Assembly: GCF_001613425.1 (NCBI RefSeq)
Contig: NZ_BDCI01000004.1
Coordinates: 124,001-188,000 of the forward strand
Length of the DNA stretch: 64,000 nt
Direction: 5' to 3'
From: Nocardia vulneris
GTDB lineage: Bacteria > Actinomycetota > Actinomycetes > Mycobacteriales > Mycobacteriaceae
A program made the translations under genes and the position numbers. Of this stretch, positions 8,881 through 19,914 are shown piece by piece; position 1 is the first letter of the stretch, and the number at the start of each line of letters is the position of its first letter. The notes beneath the pieces were generated by a model. It did no database searches. It was given only the letters and a program-made list of their open reading frames with translations, and was not told the origin of the DNA.

Positions 8881-9585
8881 ATGAAGCAGCGGCACAGCGC
8901 CAGGTCACACGAGGCGCGGACACACCGACAACTCCAGCCCGCCGACGTCCACAATCGTGGGTCGGGGGCTACTCCGCTGCATATCTTGTCCGATCATTAT
9001 CCGGGCGCGCATCACGGTCATGCCGAGCATGCGCACCGCTCCGCACCGCCGCCCAGTGAGACTCCGAGCTGGTTGAAGCGCCGGGTGCTGCTGCTGAACG
9101 CCACCTACGAGCCGCTCACCGCTCTGTCCGCGCGCCGCGCGATCGTCCTGCTCATCTGCGACAAAGCCGACACCGTCCATCATGACGCCGCGGGTCCGGT
9201 AGTCCATTCCGCCGAATCCGCCGTGACCATTCCCTCGGTGATCCGCCTGCGCAGTTATGTCCACGTGCCGTATCGGGCCCGCGTCCCGATGACCCGCGCC
9301 GCCCTCATGCATCGCGACCGCTATCGCTGCGGTTACTGCGGAAGCAAAGCCGAAACCATCGACCACGTGATTCCGCGCAGCCGGGGCGGCGAACACTCCT
9401 GGGAGAATTGCGTCGCCAGCTGCGCGCCGTGCAATCACCGTAAGGCCGACAAACTGCTGAGCGAGCTGGGGTGGACGCTGCGTTCGCCGCTCGTCTCGCC
9501 GAAGGGCCCGCACTGGCGGTTGCTGTCCACGACGGCCGATCTCGACCCGGTCTGGTTGCAGTATCTCGGCGAGGGCGCGGCCTGA
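8881..9585 (+). CDS. HNH endonuclease family protein
   Basis: 234-aa protein resembling the conserved actinobacterial family of Rv2469c. The N-terminal 60 residues are His/Ala-rich and probably disordered. The conserved core begins at WLKRRVLLLNATYEPL. The HNH zinc finger spans about residues 145-190, with CGYCG, the catalytic DHVIPRSRGG, the central N in SWENC and the final CAPCNHRK. Family members are metal-dependent nucleases of unknown role. The start could lie further downstream. Confidence 0.9.
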   Translation: MKQRHSARSHEARTHRQLQPADVHNRGSGATPLHILSDHYPGAHHGHAEHAHRSAPPPSETPSWLKRRVLLLNATYEPLTALSARRAIVLLICDKADTVHHDAAGPVVHSAESAVTIPSVIRLRSYVHVPYRARVPMTRAALMHRDRYRCGYCGSKAETIDHVIPRSRGGEHSWENCVASCAPCNHRKADKLLSELGWTLRSPLVSPKGPHWRLLSTTADLDPVWLQYLGEGAA

Positions 9586-9609
9586 CCGCTCGGCGAAACC
9601 GGTAGTGGC

Positions 9610-10185
9610 TCACGGGTATTCGTTCACGAGCACAGCCCAGGTGTCGGGCTCGAGCGCCTCGAAGACGTGCGGAAGATCGCCCGGATACGAGGTGTAGTCG
9701 CCGGGGTGTAGTTCGACCGGCTCGTCGGCCAGACCGACCAGAGCACGGCCGGCCGCGAGCAGGACGTGCTCGACCACGCCCGGCATATGCGGGTCGGAGC
9801 TGCGCGCATGCCCCGGCTCGGCGGTCACCCGGAACAGGTCGCGGCGCGAACCCGGCGGGCTGGCCGCCAGCAGCGTGGCGCGGTAGTCGGAACGTTCGGC
9901 GGCCAGCACCGGCCCCTCCCCCGCCCGGATCACCTGGACGCGCGGCCGCGGCGGATCGAGCAGACGCGAGAACGGCATGTCCAGCGCGACGCACAACGCC
10001 CAGAGGGTCTCGATGCTCGGGTTCCCGGTGCCCGATTCCAATTGCGACAGTGTGGACTTCGCGACCCCGGCGCGGCTCGCGACCTCGGTGAGGGACAACC
10101 CGGCCCTGGCGCGTTCGCGCCGCAGCGCGACCGCGATCATCGCCTGCGGCGTCGTCGCCGTCGGTTCGTCCTGCGCCATCCCCAA
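9610..10185 (-). CDS. XRE-family regulator with C-terminal cupin
   Basis: 191-aa regulator. An HTH_3 domain (about residues 18-75, LSLTEVASRAGVAKSTLSQL) is fused to a cupin domain (about 115-185, VELHPGDYTSYPGDLPHVFE) that should bind a small metabolite. It is divergent from azlCD. This HTH-cupin plus AzlCD pairing is common, and the protein probably controls amino acid export. A second in-frame ATG two codons in (10179) is equally possible. Confidence 0.9.
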   Translation of the reverse strand: MGMAQDEPTATTPQAMIAVALRRERARAGLSLTEVASRAGVAKSTLSQLESGTGNPSIETLWALCVALDMPFSRLLDPPRPRVQVIRAGEGPVLAAERSDYRATLLAASPPGSRRDLFRVTAEPGHARSSDPHMPGVVEHVLLAAGRALVGLADEPVELHPGDYTSYPGDLPHVFEALEPDTWAVLVNEYP

Positions 10186-10223
10186 CTCCCGTCACGTAGC
10201 AGACCGCTCAACAGAAAACCATA

Positions 10224-10262
10224 TTGACGAACCGGGCGACCATGTTCACTATAAACAACATG
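10224..10262 (+). promoter_or_regulatory. Candidate azlC promoter and operator
   Basis: CATGTT (10241-10246) and AACATG (10257-10262) form an inverted repeat with a 10-bp spacer. It covers TATAAA at 10250-10255 and the azlC ATG at 10260. A TTGACG at 10224-10229 is a possible -35 with a long 20-bp spacing. The layout predicts a leaderless transcript repressed by the divergent HTH-cupin regulator. Confidence 0.5.
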
Positions 10263-11003
10263 CGTTCGATATGGCGAACACTCGGCCGGGACACGTTCAC
10301 CGGGATCGCGGCGGTGTGCCTCGCGGTCTGGGTGATCGGCGTCTCGTACGGCGCCACCGCGGTGACCAGTGGCCTGCCGGTCTGGTTGCCCATCGCACTC
10401 GGTTTCACGGTACTGGCGGGCGGCGCCGAGTTCCTGTTCATCGGGATCGTCGCAGCGGGCGGCAGCCCGATCGCGGCTGTGTTCGCCGGGCTGGTGGTGA
10501 ATGCCCGGCATCTGCCCTACGGACTCTCGGTGCCGGACGTGGTCGGGACCGGCTGGCGCCGAATGTTCGGGGTGCATCTGATGAACGACGAATCCGTGGC
10601 GATGGCCCTGGCCCAGCCCGATGCCGAGCGTAAACGTGCGGCCTACTGGGCCACCGGCTTCGGCGTGCTGCTCGCCTGGCCGAGCGGCGCCGCGATCGGT
10701 GCGCTGATCGGGTCGGTGGTGCCCGACACCTCGATCCTCGGCCTCGACGCGGTGTTTCCCGCGGTACTGCTCGCGCTGGTCATTCCGGCACTGGCGGACC
10801 GCGCGACGTTGCGGGCCGTGCTGGCCGGTGTGGCGCTGGCCCTGATCAGCGCGCCCTTCCTGCCCGCCGGAATGCCGGTACTGGTGGCACTTCTGGGAGT
10901 GCTGGTAGCGATACCGCGACGAGAAGACGAGACATCCGCGCCGGAGCAGCCCGTCACGGTACCCCAACGCACACCCACGAACTCGGAGGCGACGTGCGAA
11001 TGA
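10260..11003 (+). CDS. azlC: AzlC-type branched-chain amino acid exporter subunit
   Basis: 247-aa membrane protein of the AzlC family, the large subunit of a two-part branched-chain amino acid exporter. The family signature FLFIGIVAAGGSPIAAV and NARHLPYGLS follow the first helices, with about six transmembrane segments overall. The ATG at 10260 was preferred because it sits about where transcription should begin; upstream ATG 10242 and TTG 10224 are in frame. The gene overlaps azlD by 10 bp, so the pair is translationally coupled. Confidence 0.9.
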   Translation: MRSIWRTLGRDTFTGIAAVCLAVWVIGVSYGATAVTSGLPVWLPIALGFTVLAGGAEFLFIGIVAAGGSPIAAVFAGLVVNARHLPYGLSVPDVVGTGWRRMFGVHLMNDESVAMALAQPDAERKRAAYWATGFGVLLAWPSGAAIGALIGSVVPDTSILGLDAVFPAVLLALVIPALADRATLRAVLAGVALALISAPFLPAGMPVLVALLGVLVAIPRREDETSAPEQPVTVPQRTPTNSEATCE

Positions 11004-11311
11004 TGCTGGTGGCCGGAATGTTCGCCCTCGCCGCGGGCACCTTTGCATTCCGTTGGGCCGGGCCGGCGCTGCGCGAACGTATTCGCTTCCCCGCGCGGAC
11101 CGTTCGCGTCCTCGAGGTCGGCGCGGTGGTGCTGCTCGCCGCCCTGGTGGCGGTGACCGCTCTACCCGCGGGGACCGGCCATCTCGGATTCGCTTTACCC
11201 GCAGGCGTTCTCGTCGCGGGACTGCTGGCCTGGCGCAAGCTGCCGATCCTGGTGGTCATCCTCGCGGCCGCCGGGACCACCGCGCTGCTGCGCTTCCTCG
11301 GCATCGCCTGA
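10994..11311 (+). CDS. azlD: AzlD-type exporter small subunit
   Basis: 105-aa hydrophobic protein with three or four predicted helices and the AzlD pattern around TFAFRWAGPALRERI and PAGVLVAGLLAWRKLP. It partners AzlC in the membrane. The gene is followed after 15 bp by a strong hairpin. Confidence 0.88.
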   Translation: MRMMLVAGMFALAAGTFAFRWAGPALRERIRFPARTVRVLEVGAVVLLAALVAVTALPAGTGHLGFALPAGVLVAGLLAWRKLPILVVILAAAGTTALLRFLGIA

Positions 11312-11326
11312 TCCACGAGACCCGTT

Positions 11327-11366
11327 GCGCACCCGAGCATTCGGCGCCCCGGCTGCTCGGGTGCGC
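11327..11366. terminator. Bidirectional terminator hairpin
   Basis: A perfect 13-bp stem, GCGCACCCGAGCA (11327-11339) with TGCTCGGGTGCGC (11354-11366), encloses a 14-nt loop. It lies between the convergent azlD and 11371 genes. No U-tract is present, as is common in actinobacteria. Confidence 0.85.
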
Positions 11367-11370
11367 GAGA

Positions 11371-12039
11371 TCAGCTCGGCGACAGGGAGATACCGCCGCC
11401 GAGGCGGCGGGCGACCGAACCGTAGCGGGCATCGATGCGCAGCCAGGTGCGGCTGGCCCGGACGCGGACGATCTCGGTGGGCATGATCCGCCGAGAGTCC
11501 GCCTTGTCGCCCGAATGCGGGATGAAATCCATTGCGGTGAGCGCGAAGACGACCCGCATCGGAACCTGCACCTGGGTGCCTGCCCCGGATACGGTCAGCA
11601 CCGTCTGGTCCAGCAGCGAGGCGGGCGGGCCGTGGCTGCTGCCGTGCTCCTTCGCCAGCTGCGCCCCTTGCTCGGCCAGTTCGACGAGGGTGCGGGCGGG
11701 AACGTCATCGATGTGTGCGAAACCATCCGGCGGCGGCAGCGCACCGCGCCAGGCGGAATCCATCGAGTACCCGAGGTCGATCGGCAGGCCGGAACCCAAA
11801 CCGGTCAACACCAACTCTGCGTCGACGGTGACATCGTCGACCCCGAGTTCGGCGACCACGGTGCGCACCGCGAGCGTCTCGAAACCCGTTGCCACCCAGG
11901 CCGAAACGTACTGCGCCCCGCGGCGGCGGATACGTACCACCGCCGCGGGGTCCAGCCGCACCGCCCGAGTCAGGAACGTCGCGAGATTCTCCCGCTCCGC
12001 CGGATCGGACACATGCAACACCCGCTGTTCTGACATCAC
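11371..12039 (-). CDS. Conserved actinobacterial protein, Rv2474c-like
   Basis: 222-aa soluble protein of unknown function. No catalytic motif, signal peptide or membrane helix was recognised. Its position directly after the thioesterase and glutamate dehydrogenase matches Rv2474c in M. tuberculosis. The assignment rests on that position and overall character rather than on an alignment. It probably belongs to the same transcript as the upstream genes (12-bp gap). Confidence 0.75.
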   Translation of the reverse strand: MMSEQRVLHVSDPAERENLATFLTRAVRLDPAAVVRIRRRGAQYVSAWVATGFETLAVRTVVAELGVDDVTVDAELVLTGLGSGLPIDLGYSMDSAWRGALPPPDGFAHIDDVPARTLVELAEQGAQLAKEHGSSHGPPASLLDQTVLTVSGAGTQVQVPMRVVFALTAMDFIPHSGDKADSRRIMPTEIVRVRASRTWLRIDARYGSVARRLGGGISLSPS

Positions 12040-12051
12040 GACCGTGCTGGA

Positions 12052-12522
12052 TCAGTCGTTACGCCACTGCGCGAGATAATCCCGCTCGTCATCGGTGAGC
12101 CTGCGCAACCGCTGCGCCTGCATGTCGAACGCGGCGATCTGCGTGGCAGCGATCACGGCCGGCGGCGAGTCCGGGGCCGCGGCGGCGGCCCGCACCTCGT
12201 AGCCGATGGTGAAGTCGACGGCCCGCAGCTGCTCGATCCACATGGCGATATCGAGCGGCGTGTCCTCGTGCCGCAGCTGACCGCGGTAACGGACCCGCAG
12301 GTCGGCGAGGACGCAGCCCGTGCCGAGCGCGGCGGTCGGCCGGCCCGGCTCGAGCAGCCACGGGATGCGCGCTTCCTCCAGCAGGGTCACCATGCGGGCA
12401 TGGTTCACATGCTGGAAAGCATCCATGTCCGACCATCTGACCTCGACCTGGGTGTGGAAACGCTTGGGCAGCACGGCTTGGCCGCCCTGCGCCTTCCCGT
12501 GACCGTTCAACGGACTCGTCAC
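12052..12522 (-). CDS. Acyl-CoA thioesterase (4HBT hot-dog fold)
   Basis: 156-aa hot-dog thioesterase resembling Rv2475c. The motif VRWSDMDAFQHVNHARMVTLLEE is the classic 4-hydroxybenzoyl-CoA thioesterase signature, with the Asp of SDMD as likely catalytic residue. It hydrolyses an unidentified acyl-CoA. The GTG start at 12522 overlaps the glutamate dehydrogenase TGA (12519-12521), giving strong translational coupling. Confidence 0.9.
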   Translation of the reverse strand: MTSPLNGHGKAQGGQAVLPKRFHTQVEVRWSDMDAFQHVNHARMVTLLEEARIPWLLEPGRPTAALGTGCVLADLRVRYRGQLRHEDTPLDIAMWIEQLRAVDFTIGYEVRAAAAAPDSPPAVIAATQIAAFDMQAQRLRRLTDDERDYLAQWRND

Positions 12523-15500
12523 CGTGCTGCTACCTCCGACTGGGCGCCCACCCCGCTCACCATGCTTCGCACCTGCCGCGCTGCAACCGACAGCGTGGCG
12601 AGATCGTGGGTTCCGGACTCGAACAACTCCGACAGTGCGGCACGGGCACGCCCGAGCCTGGACTGATTCTTCGACTCCCAGTATGCAATCTTCTCGTCCG
12701 CGCTCTCCTCCGGGTCTCCGGCGGAGAGCACGTCCAGGGTGAGCGAGCGCAGCGACGCGTACATGTCGTCGCGCAGCGCGAGCCTGGCCAGTGAGTGCCA
12801 GCGGTCGCCGCGTTCCAGGTGGCTGACCGCCTGCAACAACCAGTCGATCTTGAGGTGCTCGTTCAGCGCGTAGTAGAGCGCGCCGACCTCGTCGCCGTCC
12901 CGGTCGGTGATATCGGCGATATCCACGATGTCCAGCAGCGGGAACAGGTTGAGCAGCCCGAACACCTCGGTGGCCAGGTCGGTCGGCGCCCCGCGCGCGA
13001 TCAGCTCGGCCGACTGATCGGTGAGCGTCGAGACATGGTGCCCGCGCAGCCAACCCGGCACCTTCGGCGCCAGTTCCTGCACGTCCCGGCAGTACCGGTT
13101 GATCTCGGCGCCGACCGCGATCGGCTGCGGCCGGTTGCTCAGGAACCACCGCGACGCCCGGTCCAGGGTGCGCTTGGTCTCCAGTTCCAGCAGGTCACGC
13201 ACCGAGGTGGTGGCGTCGGCCGCCCGGATCCGCGCCCACATCTCCGGCAGGCCGAAGATCTCGGTGGCCGCGGCGAACGCGCGCACCGAGTCGGTGGCGG
13301 TGGCGCCGGTCTCCTCGCTCAACCGGTGCGCGTAGGTAATGCCGCCGTAGTCGACCATCTCGTTGACGATCATCGTGGTGAGGATCTCGCGACGCAGCCG
13401 GTGCTTCTTGATCGCCGCACCGAACCGGTCGCGCAGCGGCGTCGGGAAGTAGTCCGGCAGCCGGGTGGTGAAGTAGGCGCTGTCCGGCAGATCCGTCTGG
13501 AGCAGGTCCGCCTTGAGCGAAAGCTTCACGTGCGCCATCAGATTCGCCAGCTCCGGCGAGGTCAGGCCCGCACCCTCCTCGAGCATGCGCTGCATCTGCG
13601 CCTCGGAGGGCAGCGCCTCCAGTTCGCGGTCCAGACCGCGGCGCTCTTCGAGATCATCGATCAGGCGCATGTGCACGTTCAGCATCTGCGGCGCGTCGGT
13701 GCGCGAGATACCCATCAGGAAGTTCTGCGCCACATTGTCTTCGAGCACGATCTGCGCGACCTCGTCGGTCATCGAGGCGAGCAGCGGGTTGCGATCTGGC
13801 TCCGCCAGTTCGCCGCTGCTGACGACACCGTCGAGCAGCACCTTGATGTTGACCTCGTGGTCGGAGCAGTCGACGCCCGCCGAGTTGTCCAGCGCGTCGG
13901 TATTCATCTTGCCACCGTTGCGGCAGAACTCGATCCGGCCGAGCGCCGTCGCACCCAGGTTGCCGCCCTCGCCGATCACCTTGACGCGCAACTGGTTTCC
14001 GTTGACCCGGACCGGATCGTTGGACTTGTCGCCGACGTCGGCGTTGGATTCGGTGCTCGACTTGATGTAGGTGCCGATGCCGCCGTTCCACAGCAGCTGC
14101 GCCGGAGCGAGCAGGATCGCACGCACCAGCTCGGGCGGCGAGAGGGATTCCACATCGTCGCCGAGGCCCAGGGCCTTTCGCGCCTGCGGGCTGATCGGCA
14201 CCGACTTCACGGTGCGGTCCCAGACGCCGCCGCCGGCACTGATCAGCTTGGCATCGTAATCCGCCCACGACGAGCGCGGCAGCTGGAACATGCGCTGCCG
14301 CTCGGCGTAGGACGCCGCCGTGTCGGGGTTCGGGTCCAAGAAGATGTGCCGGTGATCGAACGCGGCGAGCAGGCGGATGTGCTCGGAGAGCAACATGCCG
14401 TTACCGAACACGTCACCGCTCATGTCACCGATACCGACGACAGTGAAATCCTCTGTCTGCGTGTCGATATCCATCTCCAGGAAGTGGCGCTTGACGCTCT
14501 CCCAGGCGCCCTTGGCGGTGATGCCCATCGCCTTGTGGTCGTAGCCCGCCGAGCCACCGGAGGCGAACGCGTCGCCGAGCCAGAAGCCGTAGCGCTTGGC
14601 CACATCGTTGGCGATATCGGAGAAGGTCGCGGTGCCCTTGTCCGCGGCGACGACCAGGTAGGTGTCGTCACCGTCGCGACGGACCACCCGAGCCGGCGGC
14701 AGCACCTTGCCGGTGGCGCGATCGACGTTGTCGGTCACGTCCAGCAGGCCGGAGATGAAGGTCCGGTAGCAGGCGACGCCCTCGGCGCCCAGGGCCTGCC
14801 GATCCGCGACCGGATCACCCGTGGCGGCCGGCGGCTGCTTCACCACGAAGCCACCCTTGGCGCCGACCGGGACGATCACCGCGTTCTTCACCGCCTGCGC
14901 CTTGACCAGGCCGAGCACCTCGGTGCGGAAATCCTCGAGCCGGTCCGACCAGCGCAACCCGCCGCGCGCGACCGGACCGAACCGCAGGTGCACACCCTCG
15001 ACCCGAGGCGAGTACACGAAGATCTCGAACTGCGGCCGCGGCTTGGGCAATTCGCTGATCTCGCGCGGCTCGACCTTCATCGACAGGTAGTCGCGCGACA
15101 TGCCCTCGGCGTCGGTGACGTAGTAGTTGGTGCGCAGCGTCGCCCGGATCAGGTTGAGGATGGCGCGCAGGATGCGGTCGGCATCCAGGCTGACCACCTC
15201 GTCGATGCGGGCGCGCACCTGGGTTTCCAGTTCGGCGGCGTGCTCGGCCGAGACGGTGTCCGGGTCGAACCGCGCACCGAACAGGTCGACGAACAGCCGT
15301 GCCACATCCGGATAGGTGAGCAGCACCCGGGAGATGTTCGCCTGGCTGTACGGGAAGCCCGCCTGCTGCAGGTATTTCGCGTAGGCCCGCAGGATCGAGA
15401 CCGCACGCCACGGCAGCCGGGCGCGCAGCACCAGCTCGTTGAGGCCGTCGGCTTCGGCCCGGCCGTACCAGGCCGCCTCGAACGCCTCGGTGAATCGCTC

Positions 15501-17471
15501 ACGCAGGCCACGCACTTCGGCCTCGAGCACCGCGGCGCGCTTGGACGACTCCAGCAGTTCCGCGTCCAGGTCCCGGTCGAGCGCGCTGCGCAGCAGCTCC
15601 GGGCGGGCCAGCAGACCGAAGTCGTAGATCCAGCGCTCGCCGCCGCTGCTCGGGTCGCCGCCCTGCTGCGGTTCCAACTCCAACTGATAGGGCCGCTCGT
15701 CGACGACCTCGACACCGAGGCTCTGCAACACCGGCAGCACCTGGCTCAGCGAGATGCCCGCGCCGCCGACGTAGAGGGAGAAGCGCCAGCTCCCCGGATC
15801 CGAGCCCGCGTTGCGGTACAGGTACTGATCGATACCGCCGTCGCGCAGGTGCTCGAGCCGGACGATATCGGCCAGCGCGCGGTCGGCTTCGAAATCTTCC
15901 TTGTAGGCGTCCGGGAAGGCCACGGCGTAGCGCTGCACCACCGCCGGGTCCAGCATCGTCGAGGTACTGACCTCGTCGTTCAGGTGGTCTTCCCAGGTGC
16001 GGCTCGCCTCGGCGAGCAGGCCCTGGATGCGCAGGCGGTTGGCCTCGGAGGTGTCCGCCGCCGGTGCCGCCGCGTAGCGCGGGGCGACGTGCTCGGCCGC
16101 GGGCATGCGCACAGTGAAATACACACTGGCCAAATCGCTTTCGGCGACCCGGGCGGAGTAGTCGATATCGACACCGCCCAGCTCCCGGACCAGGATCTCC
16201 TGCATTTCCAGGCGCACCCGGGTGGTGTACCGGTCACGCGGCAGGTAGACCATGCAGGCCACGAAGCGGCCGTAGCCGTCGGCGCGCAGGAACAACCGCA
16301 CCTGCCGGCGCAGCCCGATGTTCAGCACCGCCAGGGCGGTCTTGCGCATCGTGTCGTCGTCGGAGGAGAACAGCTCGGTGCGCGGGAAGGATTGGATGAC
16401 CTCGAGCATCGCCTGCCCGGAGAAGGAGTCCAGATCGAACCCGCTCTCCTCGATCACCGAGCGCACGCGCCGCTCGATCACCGGAATGTCGAGCACGTTC
16501 TCGTGCACGGCGGTCACGGTGAAGACGCCGATGAACAGGTGCTCGCCGACGATGGTGCCGGACTCGTCGAAATCGGCGACGCCGATGAAGTACGGGTAGA
16601 CCGAGCGGTGCACGGTGGCCGGGACCAGGCCCTGGGTCAGGATCAGCAGCGGCCGGTCGATCGCGTTGATCGGCACCTGGAAATCGGTGCCCACGTCGGG
16701 CCGCAGCACGCCGAGGCAGGTGCCGGGCAGTGCGTTGGAGGACTGCTGTTCCTGCTCGGAACTCAGCCGGTAGCGGGCGTACCCGAGCACGGTGAAGTTT
16801 CCGCTGGACAGCCAGCGCAGCAGGTTCGCGGTGTCGACCAGGTCGGTCTCCGAGAACGGCGCCTTGCCGGACTTCGCGGCCAACTCCAGGTCCTCGGCCA
16901 GCTTGCTCTGGACATCCTTGATCGCTTCGGTGTCGCCGATGACCTGGCGCACGTCGGCGATCACATTCGGCAGGCCGGATTCGATCCGGCTCAGCTGCGC
17001 CCGGCTGGTGGCCGGGTGCAGTTGCAGATGCATCCAGGACTCGCGCAGCCCGGCCGCGCCGTTGCCGTCCACCTCGTGCGGGGCGGCTTGTTCGAGGCGT
17101 CCGTCCGCGTCGCGCTCGACCTCGAAAATCGGATGGATAACTTCGCTCACGCTCACGCCGAGCCTGCTCAGCGACGCGGTGACCGATTCGACCAGCAGCG
17201 ACATATCGTCGGTGACGACCTGTACTGCCGCGCCGAGGCCGGAGCTGTCATCCGGGTGGTACACCCGCACTAGTGCCCGGCCGGCCGGACGGTGCATGGC
17301 CAATTCCATGTGCCGTCGGAAGATCTGTGTGATGCCGGTGATCGCGCAGTCCACATCGCCAGCGTCGACGTGGCGGAAATACGCCTCCTCGAGGGTCGCC
17401 AGTTCGCCGCGCAGCGCCTGCGGCAAACCAGCGGCCCACGCCGCACTGGACAATTCGGACGAGACCGTCAT
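12519..17471 (-). CDS. gdh: NAD-specific glutamate dehydrogenase, large (180-kDa) class
   Basis: 1650-aa enzyme converting glutamate and NAD+ to 2-oxoglutarate and ammonia; counterpart of Rv2476c. Long N-terminal ACT-like regulatory segments precede the catalytic core, which contains VARGGLRWSDRLEDFRTEV, VKAQAVKNAVIVPVGAKGG and the downstream Rossmann part GIGDMSGDVFGNG. The ATG at 17471 is preceded by GAGGAG at a spacing of about 11 nt. In mycobacteria this class is controlled through the forkhead protein GarA and a Ser/Thr kinase. Its length is typical of the class. The opposite strand carries a long but spurious open frame. Confidence 0.96.
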   Translation of the reverse strand: MTVSSELSSAAWAAGLPQALRGELATLEEAYFRHVDAGDVDCAITGITQIFRRHMELAMHRPAGRALVRVYHPDDSSGLGAAVQVVTDDMSLLVESVTASLSRLGVSVSEVIHPIFEVERDADGRLEQAAPHEVDGNGAAGLRESWMHLQLHPATSRAQLSRIESGLPNVIADVRQVIGDTEAIKDVQSKLAEDLELAAKSGKAPFSETDLVDTANLLRWLSSGNFTVLGYARYRLSSEQEQQSSNALPGTCLGVLRPDVGTDFQVPINAIDRPLLILTQGLVPATVHRSVYPYFIGVADFDESGTIVGEHLFIGVFTVTAVHENVLDIPVIERRVRSVIEESGFDLDSFSGQAMLEVIQSFPRTELFSSDDDTMRKTALAVLNIGLRRQVRLFLRADGYGRFVACMVYLPRDRYTTRVRLEMQEILVRELGGVDIDYSARVAESDLASVYFTVRMPAAEHVAPRYAAAPAADTSEANRLRIQGLLAEASRTWEDHLNDEVSTSTMLDPAVVQRYAVAFPDAYKEDFEADRALADIVRLEHLRDGGIDQYLYRNAGSDPGSWRFSLYVGGAGISLSQVLPVLQSLGVEVVDERPYQLELEPQQGGDPSSGGERWIYDFGLLARPELLRSALDRDLDAELLESSKRAAVLEAEVRGLRERFTEAFEAAWYGRAEADGLNELVLRARLPWRAVSILRAYAKYLQQAGFPYSQANISRVLLTYPDVARLFVDLFGARFDPDTVSAEHAAELETQVRARIDEVVSLDADRILRAILNLIRATLRTNYYVTDAEGMSRDYLSMKVEPREISELPKPRPQFEIFVYSPRVEGVHLRFGPVARGGLRWSDRLEDFRTEVLGLVKAQAVKNAVIVPVGAKGGFVVKQPPAATGDPVADRQALGAEGVACYRTFISGLLDVTDNVDRATGKVLPPARVVRRDGDDTYLVVAADKGTATFSDIANDVAKRYGFWLGDAFASGGSAGYDHKAMGITAKGAWESVKRHFLEMDIDTQTEDFTVVGIGDMSGDVFGNGMLLSEHIRLLAAFDHRHIFLDPNPDTAASYAERQRMFQLPRSSWADYDAKLISAGGGVWDRTVKSVPISPQARKALGLGDDVESLSPPELVRAILLAPAQLLWNGGIGTYIKSSTESNADVGDKSNDPVRVNGNQLRVKVIGEGGNLGATALGRIEFCRNGGKMNTDALDNSAGVDCSDHEVNIKVLLDGVVSSGELAEPDRNPLLASMTDEVAQIVLEDNVAQNFLMGISRTDAPQMLNVHMRLIDDLEERRGLDRELEALPSEAQMQRMLEEGAGLTSPELANLMAHVKLSLKADLLQTDLPDSAYFTTRLPDYFPTPLRDRFGAAIKKHRLRREILTTMIVNEMVDYGGITYAHRLSEETGATATDSVRAFAAATEIFGLPEMWARIRAADATTSVRDLLELETKRTLDRASRWFLSNRPQPIAVGAEINRYCRDVQELAPKVPGWLRGHHVSTLTDQSAELIARGAPTDLATEVFGLLNLFPLLDIVDIADITDRDGDEVGALYYALNEHLKIDWLLQAVSHLERGDRWHSLARLALRDDMYASLRSLTLDVLSAGDPEESADEKIAYWESKNQSRLGRARAALSELFESGTHDLATLSVAARQVRSMVSGVGAQSEVAAR

Positions 17472-17661
17472 TTTTTCGCCAACTCCTCGGATTCGGTTCC
17501 GTAACAAAGCGACGCCGGTCCGAGAGTAGCTGTACGTCGAAGACGCGGGGGTGAAATCCCTTCCAATCCTGGGGTGTTCACCACAACCGCCGTGTTCGCC
17601 ACGCGATTGCCGATCTCGAACGGATGATCTCGGCACACAGCATCGTTCGGACCCACGAACG

Positions 17662-17883
17662 TCAGGTGTGCGCGACAGGTGCTTTCCGCGGCGGCAGCGG
17701 GGCCGAAGCACCTCGGTTCAGCTCGGCCACCACCTCGGCGGTGCGGACCGCCGACTGCTCGAACTGCGCCTTCGCATTCACGTATCCCACCCTAGCGAGA
17801 TCCGCGCGGGTCGTGTGCGCGGGCCGGTCGCCGTTGTGCCGGATCCGAGACAGTACTTTGGAGGTACTTCGGGTATCACTCAT
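17662..17883 (-). CDS. Small hypothetical protein
   Basis: 73-aa Arg/Ala/Val-rich protein beginning MSDTRSTSKV, with a probable helix in the middle (ARVGYVNAKAQFEQSAVRTAEVV) and a Pro-rich end. Codon third positions are strongly G/C, as in real genes here. It lies between ettA and gdh on the same strand. Its ATG comes directly after a strong hairpin and has no ribosome binding site, so it is either leaderless or not a gene. No function is recognised. Confidence 0.45.
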   Translation of the reverse strand: MSDTRSTSKVLSRIRHNGDRPAHTTRADLARVGYVNAKAQFEQSAVRTAEVVAELNRGASAPLPPRKAPVAHT

Positions 17884-17912
17884 CGGGGTAGGTGCGCGGC
17901 GCACCTACCCCG
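17884..17912 (-). terminator. Hairpin after ettA
   Basis: A nearly perfect palindrome, CGGGGTAGGTGCGC (17884-17897) with GCGCACCTACCCCG (17899-17912). It lies just downstream of the ettA stop and can form a stem of at least 12 bp. It probably terminates ettA transcription. It also abuts the start of the small gene at 17883. Confidence 0.75.
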
Positions 17913-17923
17913 AAACGACCGGG

Positions 17924-19600
<1,677 letters not shown>

Positions 19601-19914
19601 ACAGGGAAGCCTATCGGTAAGGGGATCAACGATTACGCCCCACTGCCCCACCCTCGCAGCTCACGGGCCCGTACATTCAACCAGCACCTGATCACCGAGA
19701 TTCCCACCCCCACCGGGATCCGCGTCGACGGAGTCGCCGGGCCGTCGGCAGGCCGTCTCCACCTCGCTCGGACCCTTGAACACCGCGCCGATCACTACGC
19801 GCACGGCCACGACTGGACGGCATCAGATAGGCGGCGAGATACGTCGCCGGGCAATCTCAGCCCCGCTCCGGCCGCGGTTGCGATGCCACCGGAGCGGGTG
19901 GAGTTGGCGGGGGA
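19601..19914. other. Intergenic region between ssb-like gene and ettA
   Basis: 314 bp with no supported gene. It holds the hairpin at 19862-19898 and presumably the ettA promoter. Confidence 0.45.
19862..19898 (-). terminator. Hairpin after the ssb-like gene
   Basis: CCCGCTCCGG (19862-19871) pairs perfectly with CCGGAGCGGG (19889-19898) across a 17-nt loop. It begins about 17 bp past the ssb-like stop codon. Confidence 0.75.

Noticed and set aside
12795..17273. 1492-codon open frame opposite gdh
   Set aside because: An effect of high GC on the complementary strand. gdh is unmistakable on the minus strand.
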